This document shows positions 1 through 12,714 of a stretch of 64,000 nt of DNA, in pieces; position 1 is the first letter of the stretch, and each line of letters starts with the position of its first letter. Position numbers and translations under genes: made by a program. The notes under the pieces are model-generated. The model worked only from the letters and a program-made list of their open reading frames with translations, ran no database searches and was not told where the DNA came from. Source of the DNA: Ciborinia camelliae (taxonomy: Eukaryota > Ascomycota > Leotiomycetes > Helotiales > Sclerotiniaceae); assembly GCA_025890175.1 (NCBI GenBank), contig JANPYM010000006.1:363628-427627 (forward strand), in the 5' to 3' direction.

Positions 1-3000
1 CACTTAAACATTCAACGTCCCGGAATTTCATGTCAATGTCAACTTCAATGGGGAATGAGGCAGGGCAAATAATAAGTAAACCCCGCTGCCTTGGCCTTGA
101 TATAATGAGAGGTAAATATGATGCTGAGTGATTTGACTTGACTCGATCTGTTGGGGGTGATATGATAGGATGATGCAAGAGGAGGAATTGGAACCATACG
201 ATACGACGCTGAGTCCTGTATGATAGGTATGTATGTATAATAATGAGGTAAGCCTGGCTTGGGCAAGATATCAGGGAAAGTAAATATAGGTAGCCTGGTC
301 TGTCCCTTTTTGATCCAATGTTGAAGAATAGAGTTGAGTTGAGTAGAGCCTGACGTGAAAGTATCAGATTCCCCACAGCAGGAACGGTATAGATTCAGTA
401 AACCAACACGCGCGCCACAATGATACTGATTAGAAGCGGAGCCAAGTCGTCGTTGAACGGGCAATAGATGCAGCACAGCTTCTTTAGATATCGTAAGGTA
501 AAGGTAAACGTGGTTAGCATTTACTATCAATTCAGCTGGGTTGGTTTGAGAGTTGAGAAGTCAGAACATGTGTGAGATTCATGGCCACCAGGTAGGTACC
601 TGATGATGGCAAAATGGATACTGTACAATATCCATGAAGTGCTGGGTAACATTTCCACTTTCTTGTGGCTCAAAGTCAAGCATTCAATTCCATCACCAGC
701 TTATCACTCATTCAAAATCAAGTAAATAAACAATGGGAACTTCGGAGGGAAAGTAGGACGTGATCGAAAGACCTTTCAACCCATTGGTGATAGGTAGACC
801 AATAGAAAGCTTTAAACTAACAAGTCCCATCAAGGACCCAGAATGCATGAGACCACCACGTTCTGCTGCACGCTTGAGTAACTTGGATGTCACTACTCCG
901 TACATAATGAACAGGTTTGTCCACTGCTAGGTTGTCCCACGCTACAGATAATCGACGTAAAATTCAGTCATCATCTTATCCTAGGTAACAAATTCCTTTA
1001 CCGCCAATACAACTGTGATTATAGTTGGAGTAGCCGCAAAAAAGTTAAAAGAACATTTCCCGACTCCAACTTGATGATCCGTCTAGAGAATTAAGGGGGT
1101 ATATCTAACGTCAGATATACCGGATAAAGTCAGGTACCAAAGTCACTGTCAGCACACCCTTCCATGATCCATCATCTTTTCCCCCTCTTTTCCTAATCCC
1201 CTGAATGGATCAAATGGAATGTCGCCTGCATCAAGGCCCAACTTTTTTATCTGCGGCCCCGGCATATCAAAATCTATCAATTTTGTATGGTCCATCTTTG
1301 CGTTCTTTTTTTCTTGCCAGGTGAGAAATTGTCAGCGTTTCCGGAAACGAGAGGTGCAAAGGTGTTCCTGAACCGAGACCTCAGATTATAAATTTCATGT
1401 CGTGTAACTATCCACTTGCAAACTCCCATGCAACTTGCAAGAATATCCTGTACTCGAAGTACAAATCATCTCTCTTCTTCTTCCCACTTCCATCATAAAC
1501 ACTTTTTCTGGAGTCTCATGCATTGTGCATAAACTTAGGTACCTCGAGCATTAGTTTGGAAGGTTTTGACGACAATGATCGTCTTCTTCCCTTTGATTCC
1601 CCACTGATTGATCACTCGTACATCAGGAAACAGAAAGATCCGAAGCTTCACCTCAAGAGTTCAAAGTCAAACCTCTAAGACTACACGTTTATAATGGAGA
1701 CCCTATCAGGATCTCCAAGGGATTCCACTTTCAATTATCCATATCTGTACCGCCTTTGGCGACAGATCTCCCGCACATCAAAGGCACATACATAACGTAC
1801 TAGCCAGGGCATCGTGGGTTTACTGTCACCAAAATGGGGTCGCAGAACTCATGACCATATTCAGGGACACTTAGGTCTACCTATCAACTGCAAAAGTCGC
1901 CATCATCCTAGTAGATACGTTTCTTCTGCTCAAAGTATGATTTTTGAAAGTCCGATGTTGCTCCTGCATCAATGCAGATGCGAATACTTCCTTGTCCTGT
2001 ATCGGCTGCCCCCGCCATCCAATCTGAGCTGACTTCTTATGGGCTATTGTTTCAGTCAACGAGTATCATTCCTCTTGAGTCTTGACTCGCTTTACCCCTC
2101 TGAACCCTCTTGATTCATACAGAGATATAATTCGACGGAAGGGGATAGTTTATCTTGGAGATCTACCAGTACTGGTACCTTTGACACCCATGATCCATGA
2201 TCCATCAAGTTACCAAGTCAAATGCGAAAGTATTGAAGCCAATCGGGATTGTTTGATTTTAACTGACTGCCTAGGAAATCGTAAGGTGGGGAAGAGAGAG
2301 TTTGGGTTTTCATTTCAATTGGTGAGACCATCTGAACTTTTTCTCAAGTTCTCCCTATGGAAGGGATTCGGGAAGGTCCAATTTTGACAGCGGACATCCC
2401 GCCGCTGGTGGAAAAGACTTTGACTAAAAGCTAAGACCATCGCGGGACGTCGGATAAGAGGGTTGATATCTACCAATCCTTTGACGAGCACCAACATACG
2501 AAAACAATCCAGTGGGATAATACGGGAAAGAGACGAGGCACCTTTTGCAATCGATACTTTCTTCGAATCCTCGATACAATCATGCTAAACGATCTCTAGA
2601 TTTCAGCTTTTTCGTATCAAAATGTGATCATTTAAGGTCATTTAAGGTCTTCTAAGGTCAATCCCTTCCTTCGGCACCACGTATTCAATATTTACAGCGT
2701 TCATGGCCTCTCCTTAGACCACAACAACGGCCTAATCAAGCGAAAATTCAAGCATTTGGGTCACTGTCAAGCCCTGTATCTCACATGTGTACAAGCTCTC
2801 ATCCAGTACTTTTTTGCCTTACAACCAACCATTACCGTACTTCATAGGTACCATTATTATTATCCTTATCCATACAATTAAACAACACATCAGCTCAACC
2901 AAACTTGGATTTTACTTCATCAAACCTTGATCCTTCATCCATTATGCATTATTGTCACTAACCACCTGGGCAGTGGGCAGTCACTCCACCCTCATCGTGG

Positions 3001-5847
3001 AATTCCACCAATTCTGTTTACTCTTCAACCCTACCCAACTTCAATTATTCAACAAACACAAACCACATCTACCTAGATATGACGATTTTATATTGATACC
3101 TGCTTGAATTCGATATATTTCTTGATCGGCACCCAGCTGGATCGTTCTAATATTCCAGGAGATCGTCATTGATCCGAGGCACTCTGGAGTCTGAACAACT
3201 GGATTGATACCCAAATTCGGATCATATTTACCTCTTTTTATCCTCCCAACACTCCACTTCTAAGTCAAAGGACTTTCTTCAACTCTAGGGCCCTAAGTAT
3301 TCGATTATTGCGTCAAACTCGCAGGGTGAAAACATCCTTTTCATGACATCCCACTTTGATGTTGCTCCACTGTGCCCATCTCAAGAGCTTGCCACGGGTC
3401 TTTGAAAATTACCCCTCATGTTCATCGGGAAGATTCTTTGGTGGTTTTATGTGACTCAGTACCTGATTACCATCTTTAGGATCGATTTACTTGAGATTCT
3501 TATGTACGTCATTCTCCTTTGATTGAGACGGCAAGTGCGTGATCTTCGATGGAATAGGCTGTTTTCGATTTTGCTGTAAGCTATCTATCTGATTTCCTTT
3601 CCCTAGCCTGATTGTGCGGCAGCGAGCTTACAAAATTGCCTCGTACCAAGCCGGGGCATTGGACCATTCAAACAGAGGATTCTAGTTGTCTTTCATACCT
3701 AGTACTAGGTATACATTCTTTATATAGATATCTTGTTACAATAAGGATAGGATCCTATTACGCAGATGTACCCCATGCTTTTCAAATCCATCTTGTCAAA
3801 ATTCATATAAAGAAGGCTGCAGAAAATAACCCCGCCTATTTGTTTCATTATTATTATTATTTTGGAACATCATGTACGCCCATATAAGCCACCCCAAGAA
3901 GCAGCTGAAATTCAAAATCCTAGCCCTTACTTAATCCTACTCAACGTTTATTACCCCTCATCTCATAAGCCGGGCGCAAAGCCAATCTGATCCGCATCCT
4001 CATTAAGACAGCGCTTAAAGTTAGACATCTAAAACTGATCCCAATAAAGATCATTCTGACACAACATCAATAAACACCGTGTTGTGTTGGTACTCATCGT
4101 TGATTTCATCACGAGACAATATTTGGAATAGCATCATTTTCTTCATTGTCTCTTCTCTCGTGTCCCTTTTTATCTAGTTTCTCTTTCGATGTTTCTCGGC
4201 ATTTGGACGCAGGAGATCCATTGTCTCGATACGAAAAAATGCCACCACGGTGCAAAATATCTTCTGTAGTGTGATCTGACATTTTCCGCGTTGGTATCGC
4301 ACCGCATCACACAACTATGCCTGTCTGCATGTACCACCAATGCCCCTCGGTGTAACGCGCTTACCCTCCACGTTCCAATGTCCAATGTCAGGCTGATTAT
4401 CGTTATCGATATCGAGGAGCCGCATCTCCCATCTCTCCATAGACCAGGTCTCCATTGATCAGGTAAGTAATAATCCCTACATAATATCAATGTGACGTGA
4501 ATATCTCTGTGAACACAAACAATCACACACATCACACACACACACACATTTGTCACACTCTACTCGGTGATATTCCTCTTTGGCGCCTAGACAGCCTGGT
4601 GTGGACGTGAATGTGAATGCGAATGTGAATGTGGCGTTCCGAACACACAAGGCTGGCTGTTGTGATGATGGGATGGGGAAGAGAAGACATCGGTCGGTCG
4701 TCTTTCTTTTGGATGGGATCACGACGGGAGGAAAACTTGGGGCTTTTGGGGCTTTTGGGGCTTTTGGGGTTTCCTGGGTCCCTTTCCCAGCATATGTATA
4801 TGTATATGTGGGTATATGTATGTGTATGTGTATGTGTCTGGCGTGAGATGGAGATGGAGATGGAGATGGAGATTGTTGGGAAATGCTCTCTTCGATCGTG
4901 TAAAGATGGTTTTCTTTGCCGGGACGGTCACTTGGTCCTGTGCGATGGATGTTGTTTTTGAGGTATTGTGTGTGTGTATGTATGTATGTATCTATGTATG
5001 TATCTATGTATATCTATGTACGTATATATGCATGTATCTTTAAGAGCTTGGAAATCAAGAATGGTTACAATATCAAAGTACCTACTGTAAGCATACATAC
5101 AATAGATAGATAATAACTCACATAATAATAAGTACCTATATAAATATAATATTCATATTCAACAAATCATTGCACCATCCGCCAAATTTTCCAACCGTTT
5201 GATTGATTAAACGCGCGGATTGTAAAGAACATCCAAGATGTAAAATAACTTCAACTTGGATGTTTTCCAACTATAGTACAACTTTTTTATAATGTGTACG
5301 TACGTTTTACGAGGTCAAGATAGCAGGGAGGCGCTGATATGGATTTATTCATATTGGACAACGGGATATCGATGTCGATATTGAAAGCCCAGAACTAATA
5401 ATAATAATAAACAGAGGTATTCCAAGGTTGTCAATCTAGTTAGGTATGCAAAAATGAGGTACAATACTAAGGTAACTGATATCCAAACTAAACAGCATCA
5501 GTTATCAGTTGTCAATCGCAACAATAATAACATATATACCTACCTACATACATCATACATCATATATACCACCGCGCTTCGAAATTCTATCCTATATCTA
5601 CCTATATTACTTACCTACCAACCAATAGCCTGCCTTATTGCATCTTAAGTTCCAATATGTAATTATATTGGAAAAAAATGACCCCTCTCCACAACCTAGT
5701 ACTTACTGCCCAGATGCTCTCCACCATCCCACCAACCAACACCCCACTTCCCACCCCACCCCAAATAAAAATCTCTGCACTCCCCTATCTATCAATAAAT
5801 AATACCCCAAACTCCCCCCCCTCCACCCATCAAAATTGATAAAAATA
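1..5847. other. Gene-poor region, no supported gene
   Basis: I recognise no protein-coding gene here. Open frames are short, lack family motifs and show no consistent chain of splice sites. Between 4.50 and 5.04 kb there is a run of simple repeats: a CA tract, a GGCTTTTGG-type repeat, GGAGAT hexamers and TATG/TATC tetramers. The remainder is AT-rich unique-looking sequence. A species-specific gene or non-coding transcript could be missed. Confidence 0.5.
4741..5036. repeat. Cluster of microsatellites
   Basis: Several short tandem repeats sit almost end to end. There are three or more copies of GGGGCTTTT from about 4741, TATG/TGTATA repeats at 4796-4840, GGAGAT hexamers at about 4845-4873, and TATGTATC-type tetramers at 4970-5036. 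No coding role is suggested. Confidence 0.85.
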
Positions 5848-5953
5848 TCCGGCATGGTGTAGTGGCTAGCATTTCCGCCTCTCATTCGATATTCTCAATC
5901 ACTGAGTACGTCGACGGTCGCGGGAGACCGGGGTTCAATTCCCCGTACCGGAA
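5848..5953 (+). tRNA. tRNA-Glu (CTC) with a 34-nt intron
   Basis: The sequence folds as a cloverleaf. The acceptor stem is TCCGGCA (5848-5854) with TACCGGA (5946-5952), containing one C-A mismatch. The anticodon stem is TCCGC (5874-5878) with GCGGG (5920-5924), and the T arm is CGGGG-TTCAATT-CCCCG (5929-5945). The loop places U33 at 5880, anticodon CTC at 5881-5883 and A37 at 5884. The intron is 5885-5918, directly after position 37, which is the canonical place for eukaryotic tRNA introns. The spliced length is 72 nt. It would decode GAG (Glu). Confidence 0.93.
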
Positions 5954-7203
5954 ATACTCTTTTTCTAATTTTATCTTTTTTTTTTTTTTGGGGAGTTTTG
6001 GAGTTGAGATTCTTTGGGTGTTTGTGATGTGATTGATGGGTGAAAAATTGGTTTTTTATTTTACGGCATGAGATGAGTGAGTGAGTACAAAAGTGGGGAT
6101 GAGGTCGTGCGTGGTTTGGTTACATATCCCGGTATGGGATGGATGGACCATTCCCCCCATCCGAGCGTAGTTTTTCTTTTTTTGGCATGTTGTTAACTAA
6201 CATATGTTGCATGTTTCTATGAGTAGAGTATGAGAGAGATAAGATAAGAGAGAGCTACTTTTATTTTGTCTTCGTTTACTTATTGGGTGGAAGAGGAAGA
6301 GGAAGAGGAGGGGGTGGATAGGTTTGAGTGAGGGGAATGATAGGTTTTTGGGGAGCGAAATATCATGGGAGAAGAGAGGGGGGAAGTGAGTGAAGAACAG
6401 GAAAGGGGAGAAATATCATATACCGGGAAAATTCTACATATCCAGATTAGATGGGGCACGGCGACTATAGGAGCTATGAGAATAAAACAAAACATAACAC
6501 CCATAACCCGATACCATATTCTATAAAATACATCCCCGCCTAACTAACTATCCTAACTAGAGTGTTTCTTCAGCGCTCTAGCTAGCCTCCGCATTGTTAT
6601 TCAACGCGGATTCATTAGCTTTAGCAGCTGCCTTCTTCACCTTCGCCATCGCCGCCTGTTTGCCGTTTCCTGTTTGCTATATAACCCCACTCCCAGTCCT
6701 TTTTCCTCAAACTCTCATCATGGCATGATGGTTTCCTCATATGGTCTCTGCTCTGTTCTGACTGAATTCCCAGTAAATAAAGTCATTTCAACATAACCTG
6801 CCTTCATGGCCACAGACCAACAATTTCAGTAGACGATTCTTTTCCGCATAACCTGCCAACATGACCACGAACCAAAAATTACAGTGGAGAACTCTTGACC
6901 TCTTTGACCGGCGCATGACTTCCTTCCCTCGCCCACTTGAAGAAAGTTCAAGAAATGAAAAGAAGATTCGAAAAGAATATTGTATGGTGACCTAGCAATA
7001 ATGGAAAGTAAATATATTAATCCCCATGGGTCCAGACTACCCAATGGAAAGGATGTTAACCCTAAATATACAACGGACAGAGATATTTCAATAAACACAT
7101 GACTTGAACAAGTAAAAAGCCATTGATGAGAAGAGGAGCACCGCAAATATCGGAGCTACCAGATTATCGAAAGAACCAACGATTGATCAAATAATGTGTC
7201 TGT
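5954..7203. other. Intergenic, mostly no recognised content
   Basis: A T tract follows the tRNA at about 5978-5990 and could end RNA polymerase III transcription. A GA-rich stretch is at about 6290-6400. One short candidate coding exon on the minus strand (6578-6676) is listed separately. Nothing else is recognisable. Confidence 0.5.
6578..6676 (-). CDS. Possible short 3' terminal exon, unknown protein
   Basis: On the minus strand an acceptor-like TATATAG is followed by 33 codons ending in TAG. The peptide is Lys/Ala-rich, contains GNGKQAAMAKVKKAAAK and ends NNNAEAS. The composition looks like a protein tail and not like the surrounding AT-rich spacer. An internal ATG would also give a 23-residue peptide. 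I could not find a convincing upstream exon, so this could be chance or a remnant. Confidence 0.25.
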   Translation of the reverse strand, partial: QTGNGKQAAMAKVKKAAAKANESALNNNAEAS

Positions 7204-8542
7204 CTAACTAGAGATGGAGGTCGTAACGTATCTTGTAACCCAAATCTTATTGTCGACCAGTGGACTGTCATCCGATTCTTCATAGTGTTGCTGCTGATTC
7301 CGAAATTCTCTTCCACGCTGAAGATGGGCTGGTGAGAGTTCTTTCAGTTGTAATGAAGATCCATGCTGGTCTTTTGATTGATTGGATTGTTTTCTGTTAC
7401 GTAGATAGGTATTTGAGAATTTGGTTGCTGAAGCTGAGTTACCTTGCGTCGAGGAAAGCCAATCGTTGATGCTTTTTGGAAGTTTGAAGTACGCTTTGAG
7501 TATAGGTCTGAATGTTGGGACGCATGCTCCTAGGATGGCGCTTCCTTCTTCAATCATCAACCATTCAACTGCGGTGGAAAACCCAGAGACTGCGTTTATG
7601 TTAGTGAGATCCAGACAGGAACGTCGACTTAGACTCCTTACGATGCTCTGGATCATGGGGATTGTAAGAGTATGCTATGCGTAAGATGCATGTCACAATG
7701 ACGCTATATTCCATATTAGTCAGTGGCAAGCCATTTTCATGTTTGGAAGGATGATTTGACTTACAACCCGCCAAACCAGAATACCAAGAATAGGAGCATC
7801 TTCTTACGTATAGGTACATGAAGGTCTCTGATGACAAAAAAGGGAAGGCTGAGAATAACAATGTCCAAAACTGCATTAGGCAGTTCGAAGGCAAGAACAA
7901 GAGCGCCGTATGGAATGCAATGTGTGTTGGGTTGGGTTCTAAGAGCTATATCATATGCAGCTCTGATAGGTGTGCATCCCAAGATCGTCAAGCATACAGC
8001 GACGATAAACCATAATGTGCATAATCCCATTGTGATATCCACACAGCGAATGAGATTTGGGGTTGTTACAAATAGAGAGCGGTACATGCATAAAATCGAG
8101 ATTTTAACGGCTGTGATGACGAACGGAAAGTGTATGCTACTAATCCATAACATCTATGGAAGTGTCAACTCAACATCAACAGACAAAATGTGACTATAAA
8201 AGAATTACCTTGAGCATTTCCAATCGACGATCTGGATTCAAGACTAGAGCTGGCTCGAATGTACCTGCTATCTTTGAGATGTCTATTTGATGTGTGAATA
8301 CATATTATTTGCTTCGGTGACTGTATGTACTCACCACAAATGATCACAATACATTGCGAAGCGTACATCAGATAAGCTGCAAGAATCCACCAGTCATCGG
8401 TGCGGATGAATTGCTTAGTCGTGGTCGTCTTTCTAGTATGAATTCTCGAGATGAGGCGCAGAACTAGAGCTATTGTGTCTATGACCAAGAACGAAATGGT
8501 CGCCTCCAAGTTGGCCATTCCATCTGGTAGAATTGCAACCAT
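7204..8542 (-). CDS. PTH11/SAT4-type seven-transmembrane (fungal rhodopsin-domain) protein
   Basis: Five exons on the minus strand: 8542-8335, 8267-8209, 8153-7765, 7703-7642 and 7589-7204, giving about 367 residues. Seven hydrophobic segments can be followed. TM1 contains FLVIDTIALVLRLISRI; TM2 follows DDWW, the characteristic D-D-W motif of this family; TM3 contains VITAVKISILCMYRSLF; TM4 contains LWFIVAVCLTILGC; TM5 contains PNAVLDIVILSLPFFVI; TM6 contains LLFLVFWFGGFVIVTC; TM7 ends GACVPTFRPI. This is the layout of the fungal rhodopsin-like domain found in PTH11-type receptors and SAT4-like proteins, which lie in membranes and are often proposed to sense surface or nutrient cues. The last roughly 75 residues are polar and probably cytoplasmic. 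Introns are 52-67 nt with GT/AG ends, and the fourth has a clear CTAAC branch site. No CFEM domain is visible at the N terminus. Ligand and function are unknown. Confidence 0.82.
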
Positions 8543-9726
8543 GATTAAAAGATTTTTTGACTATACCAGCACAATTGTAACAATAGAGGGATGGAATAAA
8601 AATATGGGGATGTCTACATGATGTAGATTGAACTATGAAAAGATTTATAACCAAGATACCAAGATACCAAGTGAATAATAAAAATCACACCAGGAGAGTC
8701 TAAGCTAAAGGATAAAGGAGGATTGATAAGTAGTATGATTCAGAGGATTTGAATGATTCTCCATAATCTCGGATGAATCATAAGAAGCATAATATTAAAT
8801 CAGTAATGCACCTTCACGGCGCGATTTCCCAGCGAAACGGTATATCAATCTTCTCCAACCCCAATGAAACCACTTGTATGGTACGCCACGTGGAGCTTCG
8901 ACTCAATTGATAGCAATCTGGGGGAAACTATTCCAATATTGATGTGACTACTAGTATAAATGTTGGTGCTAGATGCAGGTACTCCATACATTGGAACAAA
9001 TGCTGGGGCCCATTGTATTGAACGGCATGATTCTGCCGATAATATACAGCAAAAATGTGCCTTGCAGCATTATTGACAGTAATTCGTGGCGCATATCGGA
9101 ATTGATGGACCGGAGATTACATCCATTATTGACCTTGCCGTCTTGGGGGCGCCATTGAGGTCTTCACAATACCAACATCAATCCAACATGGAGTACATCA
9201 CTCGAAACGGTTCGGACTCGGTGCCACCTATCCGCATTTCCATTGTTTGCAGAAAGGTTTCGTGTCATGCCGTGCCGTGTCTGGTGGGCGCTTATAGAGG
9301 AGACGAGTATCGTCTTCAATGAAAGTCGCATAGACTCGAGGAGTAGAATGATGATAAAAGTTCTTTTTGTATGTATTGGTGACAAAGGTTGGAGATGGGT
9401 TGGAGATGAGTTGAAGAACGTCTGTGCGCGAATGTGGCTCAGAGGGAGAAGTTCTTGGTGAGCCCACACGGGCCACACCACAACCACCATGAAACCAATA
9501 AATAAATCATCATGCTCTAGGGGAAGGAACGTTGGTGATATGTGAGAAGCGTTTATATTCGCTAACTATTACTTACTTCCCTGGGTATATCTGAAATGCA
9601 ACCCAGAACTCCAACCTCTATGTATGCTACTTTTTCCAACGCCTTTAAAACGCTAAAATCATAGTGATCTTAAACTTCCAAAAACTCCTCCACCTCTATG
9701 CCGCTAAATTATAACGTATCCCGTTC
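8543..9726. other. Intergenic, nothing recognised
   Basis: This is the spacer between the start of the seven-TM gene and the end of the MFS gene. Several overlapping open frames of 60-110 codons occur on both strands around 9.1-9.5 kb, but none has a recognisable motif. Confidence 0.5.
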
Positions 9727-11693
9727 TCACTTCTCAACTTTAACCTCATCTTTCTCTGCATGCCTAATGATCCCATCTTCCTCACTCTCTCCATGAACAT
9801 TCAGCCTCCTCGCCTCTTGTTCTTCCACATCCTCCAGCCTCTGCTCCGCCTCATCTTCATTTGCAGACCCTCCCCTCATCTCCGCCAACACACGTGCCGC
9901 TTCCGCCGCAAACTTGCACTTCATCCGAAGAGATTCTCCATATTTGTAAAAGAGGAATGGGAACGGCAGGCAAGCCAAAGCGAGGAAGGCCGGGACGGAA
10001 CTTGCCCAATGTATGCCTAGGTTATTGTACATATCTAATCATACAGTTAGTGATATCTTTGACACAGCCCTGGGCGATGCATATGATACATACAGGTAGT
10101 GAAGAGCGGGAAGCCCGCACCAAATAACGAACGAAGCACACTATTGGCTGCCAAAACGGAAGCGGCGTAAAGAACGTACGCATCAATAAGATAATTCATG
10201 ATACTCAAGAATACCAACACCATACCAAAACCAAATGGGGCAGTGGCAATTATACTAACAATCCAATGAATCTTTGGAGAATTTGTCCATGCAAACCAAA
10301 AGAGCCCAACGGGTAAACAGATACTACCGATAATGGCAGGTGGCAGTCGGGCTTCGGGTGGAGCCGCATTATTATGCCTGGCGGCGGTAGCTTTGTATCG
10401 TTTGTTATCCCACAGGGAGTAAAGAACTGCGGCCATCATTCCAATTGCGACACCACAGAAAGCCAACCCACCAATGCCAGGACTCCATCCACGCTTCACT
10501 TGGTATACGATTGGGAATGCTCCGAACATCATATATAAAGTCCCATAAATGATTGCCATGTACAAGCTTAACAATAAAACAATGGGTTCTGTAAACAATA
10601 AAATCCAAGGTCTCGAAAGTGCCGTTTTGAATTCTGCAGATAGAGATTTAGAGCCATGGTCGACTTCTATTTTGGACTTGTAAATTTTGCCCGTCATCGA
10701 CGACATCTTTTTAGCCCGGCGACGAAGAATGACTGGCGAATAGGTTTCCGGGATAGTGAGGGTACCGATGATCCAAATTGCTCCGGTGAAGATGGCCATA
10801 AGTCCCCTATGGATAGTGTTAGGATTTACTTCCAGTGATTGGTGTGGGTAAGTGCAACTTACTCAACCCATCTCCAACCTTCTGAGTCTCCCAAAAAGCC
10901 TCCCACAATAGGACCAATGACAGGACCTAAGAATGGTGCCGCGGCGAATATACTCATTGCCACTCCTCGATGGGCAGCAGAGAACATATCTGCAATAACA
11001 CCGCCCGCATTGGTAAGAGGGGAACTACCGAAAGCTCCTGCGAAAAACCGCATGATCAAAAGAGTCTGGATATTTTTGGCCCCGGCAGCTCCAGCGTTGA
11101 AAGCAGTAAGCATAGCATAAGTGCCGATGAAGAGAACTTGACGGCCATACAATTCCGACAAGGGAGCCCACAGCAGTGGACCGATAGCAAAGCCCAAGAC
11201 AAAAAGTGAGACTCCTAATATAATGACTTCCGTACCGATATTGAAAGTTTCGAGGATTTGATCAATACCACCAGTATATGCCGAGGATACAAAGGAAACT
11301 GCTAATGTTGCCTATGCAGTCAATGAGTATGTTGGTAAGTATGAGATGTCTCATCCTCCTTTGTTACACAGCTTAAACCTCGGAAAATAATAGCCGAAAG
11401 CTTGATGAAAAAAGGGGAGAGCTTACAAAGGCAAGAAGAATAGTGATGGTCCATTTCTTCAACATGGTAAAGTTTAACGGGTTCCTGCGATCACCCGGAA
11501 TATATTCCACCACATAAGGATCTGCTTCCGTCCCTGAACCCTTATAAGGGTAATGGAGTACTTCTGGAGTGACATGGATCTGATCGAAAACTAATTCCCA
11601 ATGCCTCGCCTTCATCTGAACATTTTTCTGTTCTTCCAAATCTCTTTCGATATCCATGGCTGCAGAAGACCCAGAATCTGAAGTTCGAACCAT
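9727..11693 (-). CDS. MFS multidrug transporter, DHA1 family
   Basis: Four exons on the minus strand: 11693-11427, 11311-10863, 10806-10094 and 10034-9727, giving about 578 residues. The polar N terminus ends in the DHA1-type signature with NPLNF before the first helix. Exon 2 carries LSELYGRQ, a motif A-like loop, and several Gly-rich helices ([12 protein letters not shown]). Exon 3 holds the central loop after [15 protein letters not shown] and the second six-helix bundle. Exon 4 begins [12 protein letters not shown], typical of the last helix in fungal polyamine/drug:H+ antiporters, and ends in a charged tail. The size is normal for the family. The predicted role is proton-driven efflux of drugs or polyamines at the plasma membrane; the substrate cannot be read from sequence. 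The chosen ATG lies in exon 1 at 11693. Intron 1 is 115 nt and the others are 56-59 nt. Confidence 0.87.
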
Positions 11694-12714
11694 AATGTTG
11701 AAATCACAGATCACTTGTGAAATGGATATTGCAAATTAGGCTATAGTATTAAGTATATGTAGATTAACTAAAGAGCTACTAAGAGAGTGAGGAGTGATCG
11801 ATTCGACGAATGTTTATATGTATACGACTGAAGGATTATGCCACTAGGCCGTATTAGGTCCTTAGACCATCCAACGGCTCATACGGCAGCTGGCTACCTA
11901 GCTAGGTACATTCAACACATGATATCGCCGCGGATTTATTCGGGGTTTAGGTAAATATATCCATGCCAAAATTGAAATCTAATAACGAATGAGTTGTTGA
12001 ACATCCCCTAAAAAGATTCGGCGTACGGACAATATAAAATCACTTAAGAAAATTCAATTTCTGAAGCACCGAGGCTGCTGATGAAATATCCGGTTCACAG
12101 GCATATATAACCGTTTATGCGATTTATGCGTTTTAATTCACATTATGCATATTCGGGGCAAATCGCTACCGATATGTCAAGGAAGTTGCGCCCTTTAGTG
12201 GATCGGGGGGGAAACTAGCGAGCTTATGCTAGAGTTATGCAAATGATGTTGGAGAAAACTTCAAATTTGTGAATGAATCTAGACTCCGAATGGGTTAAGC
12301 ATGCGTTCTTTGGCTTTAACCATGCCGCTGACAACGGCATCTCCGTATACCGATCTGGTGCAATATGGTCTAGCAGATGCCGACGTAACCGAAGGAGTCT
12401 TGGCATTGACGGACAGAATAATTATGTCCGCCATGGCCGTTTTGTTTTGAAATATTCCAAATGACTTGAAGAAACAGAGTAGTTGGGTACTTTCAGGCTG
12501 GAATTAAATAAGGGTATTCTAGAACTTCCGTTGTCCGTAACGGAGGTAAGTTGATGTACAAAAATCAGAGCAGATGATGTCATACAACTGAACTCGATAT
12601 GACACGGCATGGATCGTATGTTCATTCATATCATATGATAAATAATGGTGACGATAGGCATTCCACAACATCCTTCTGTTTTATTATACCATATTCTCCA
12701 CTATAGGTGCTAAT
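11694..12714. other. Intergenic: MFS promoter side and Rcm1 3' side
   Basis: No gene is recognised. The DNA is unique-looking and lacks the long microsatellites found elsewhere. The stretch next to 11693 should contain the MFS promoter. Confidence 0.5.

Noticed and set aside
11694..11714. Longer N terminus of the MFS transporter from 11714
   Set aside because: That codon is GTG; the ATG at 11693 is the first real start in frame.
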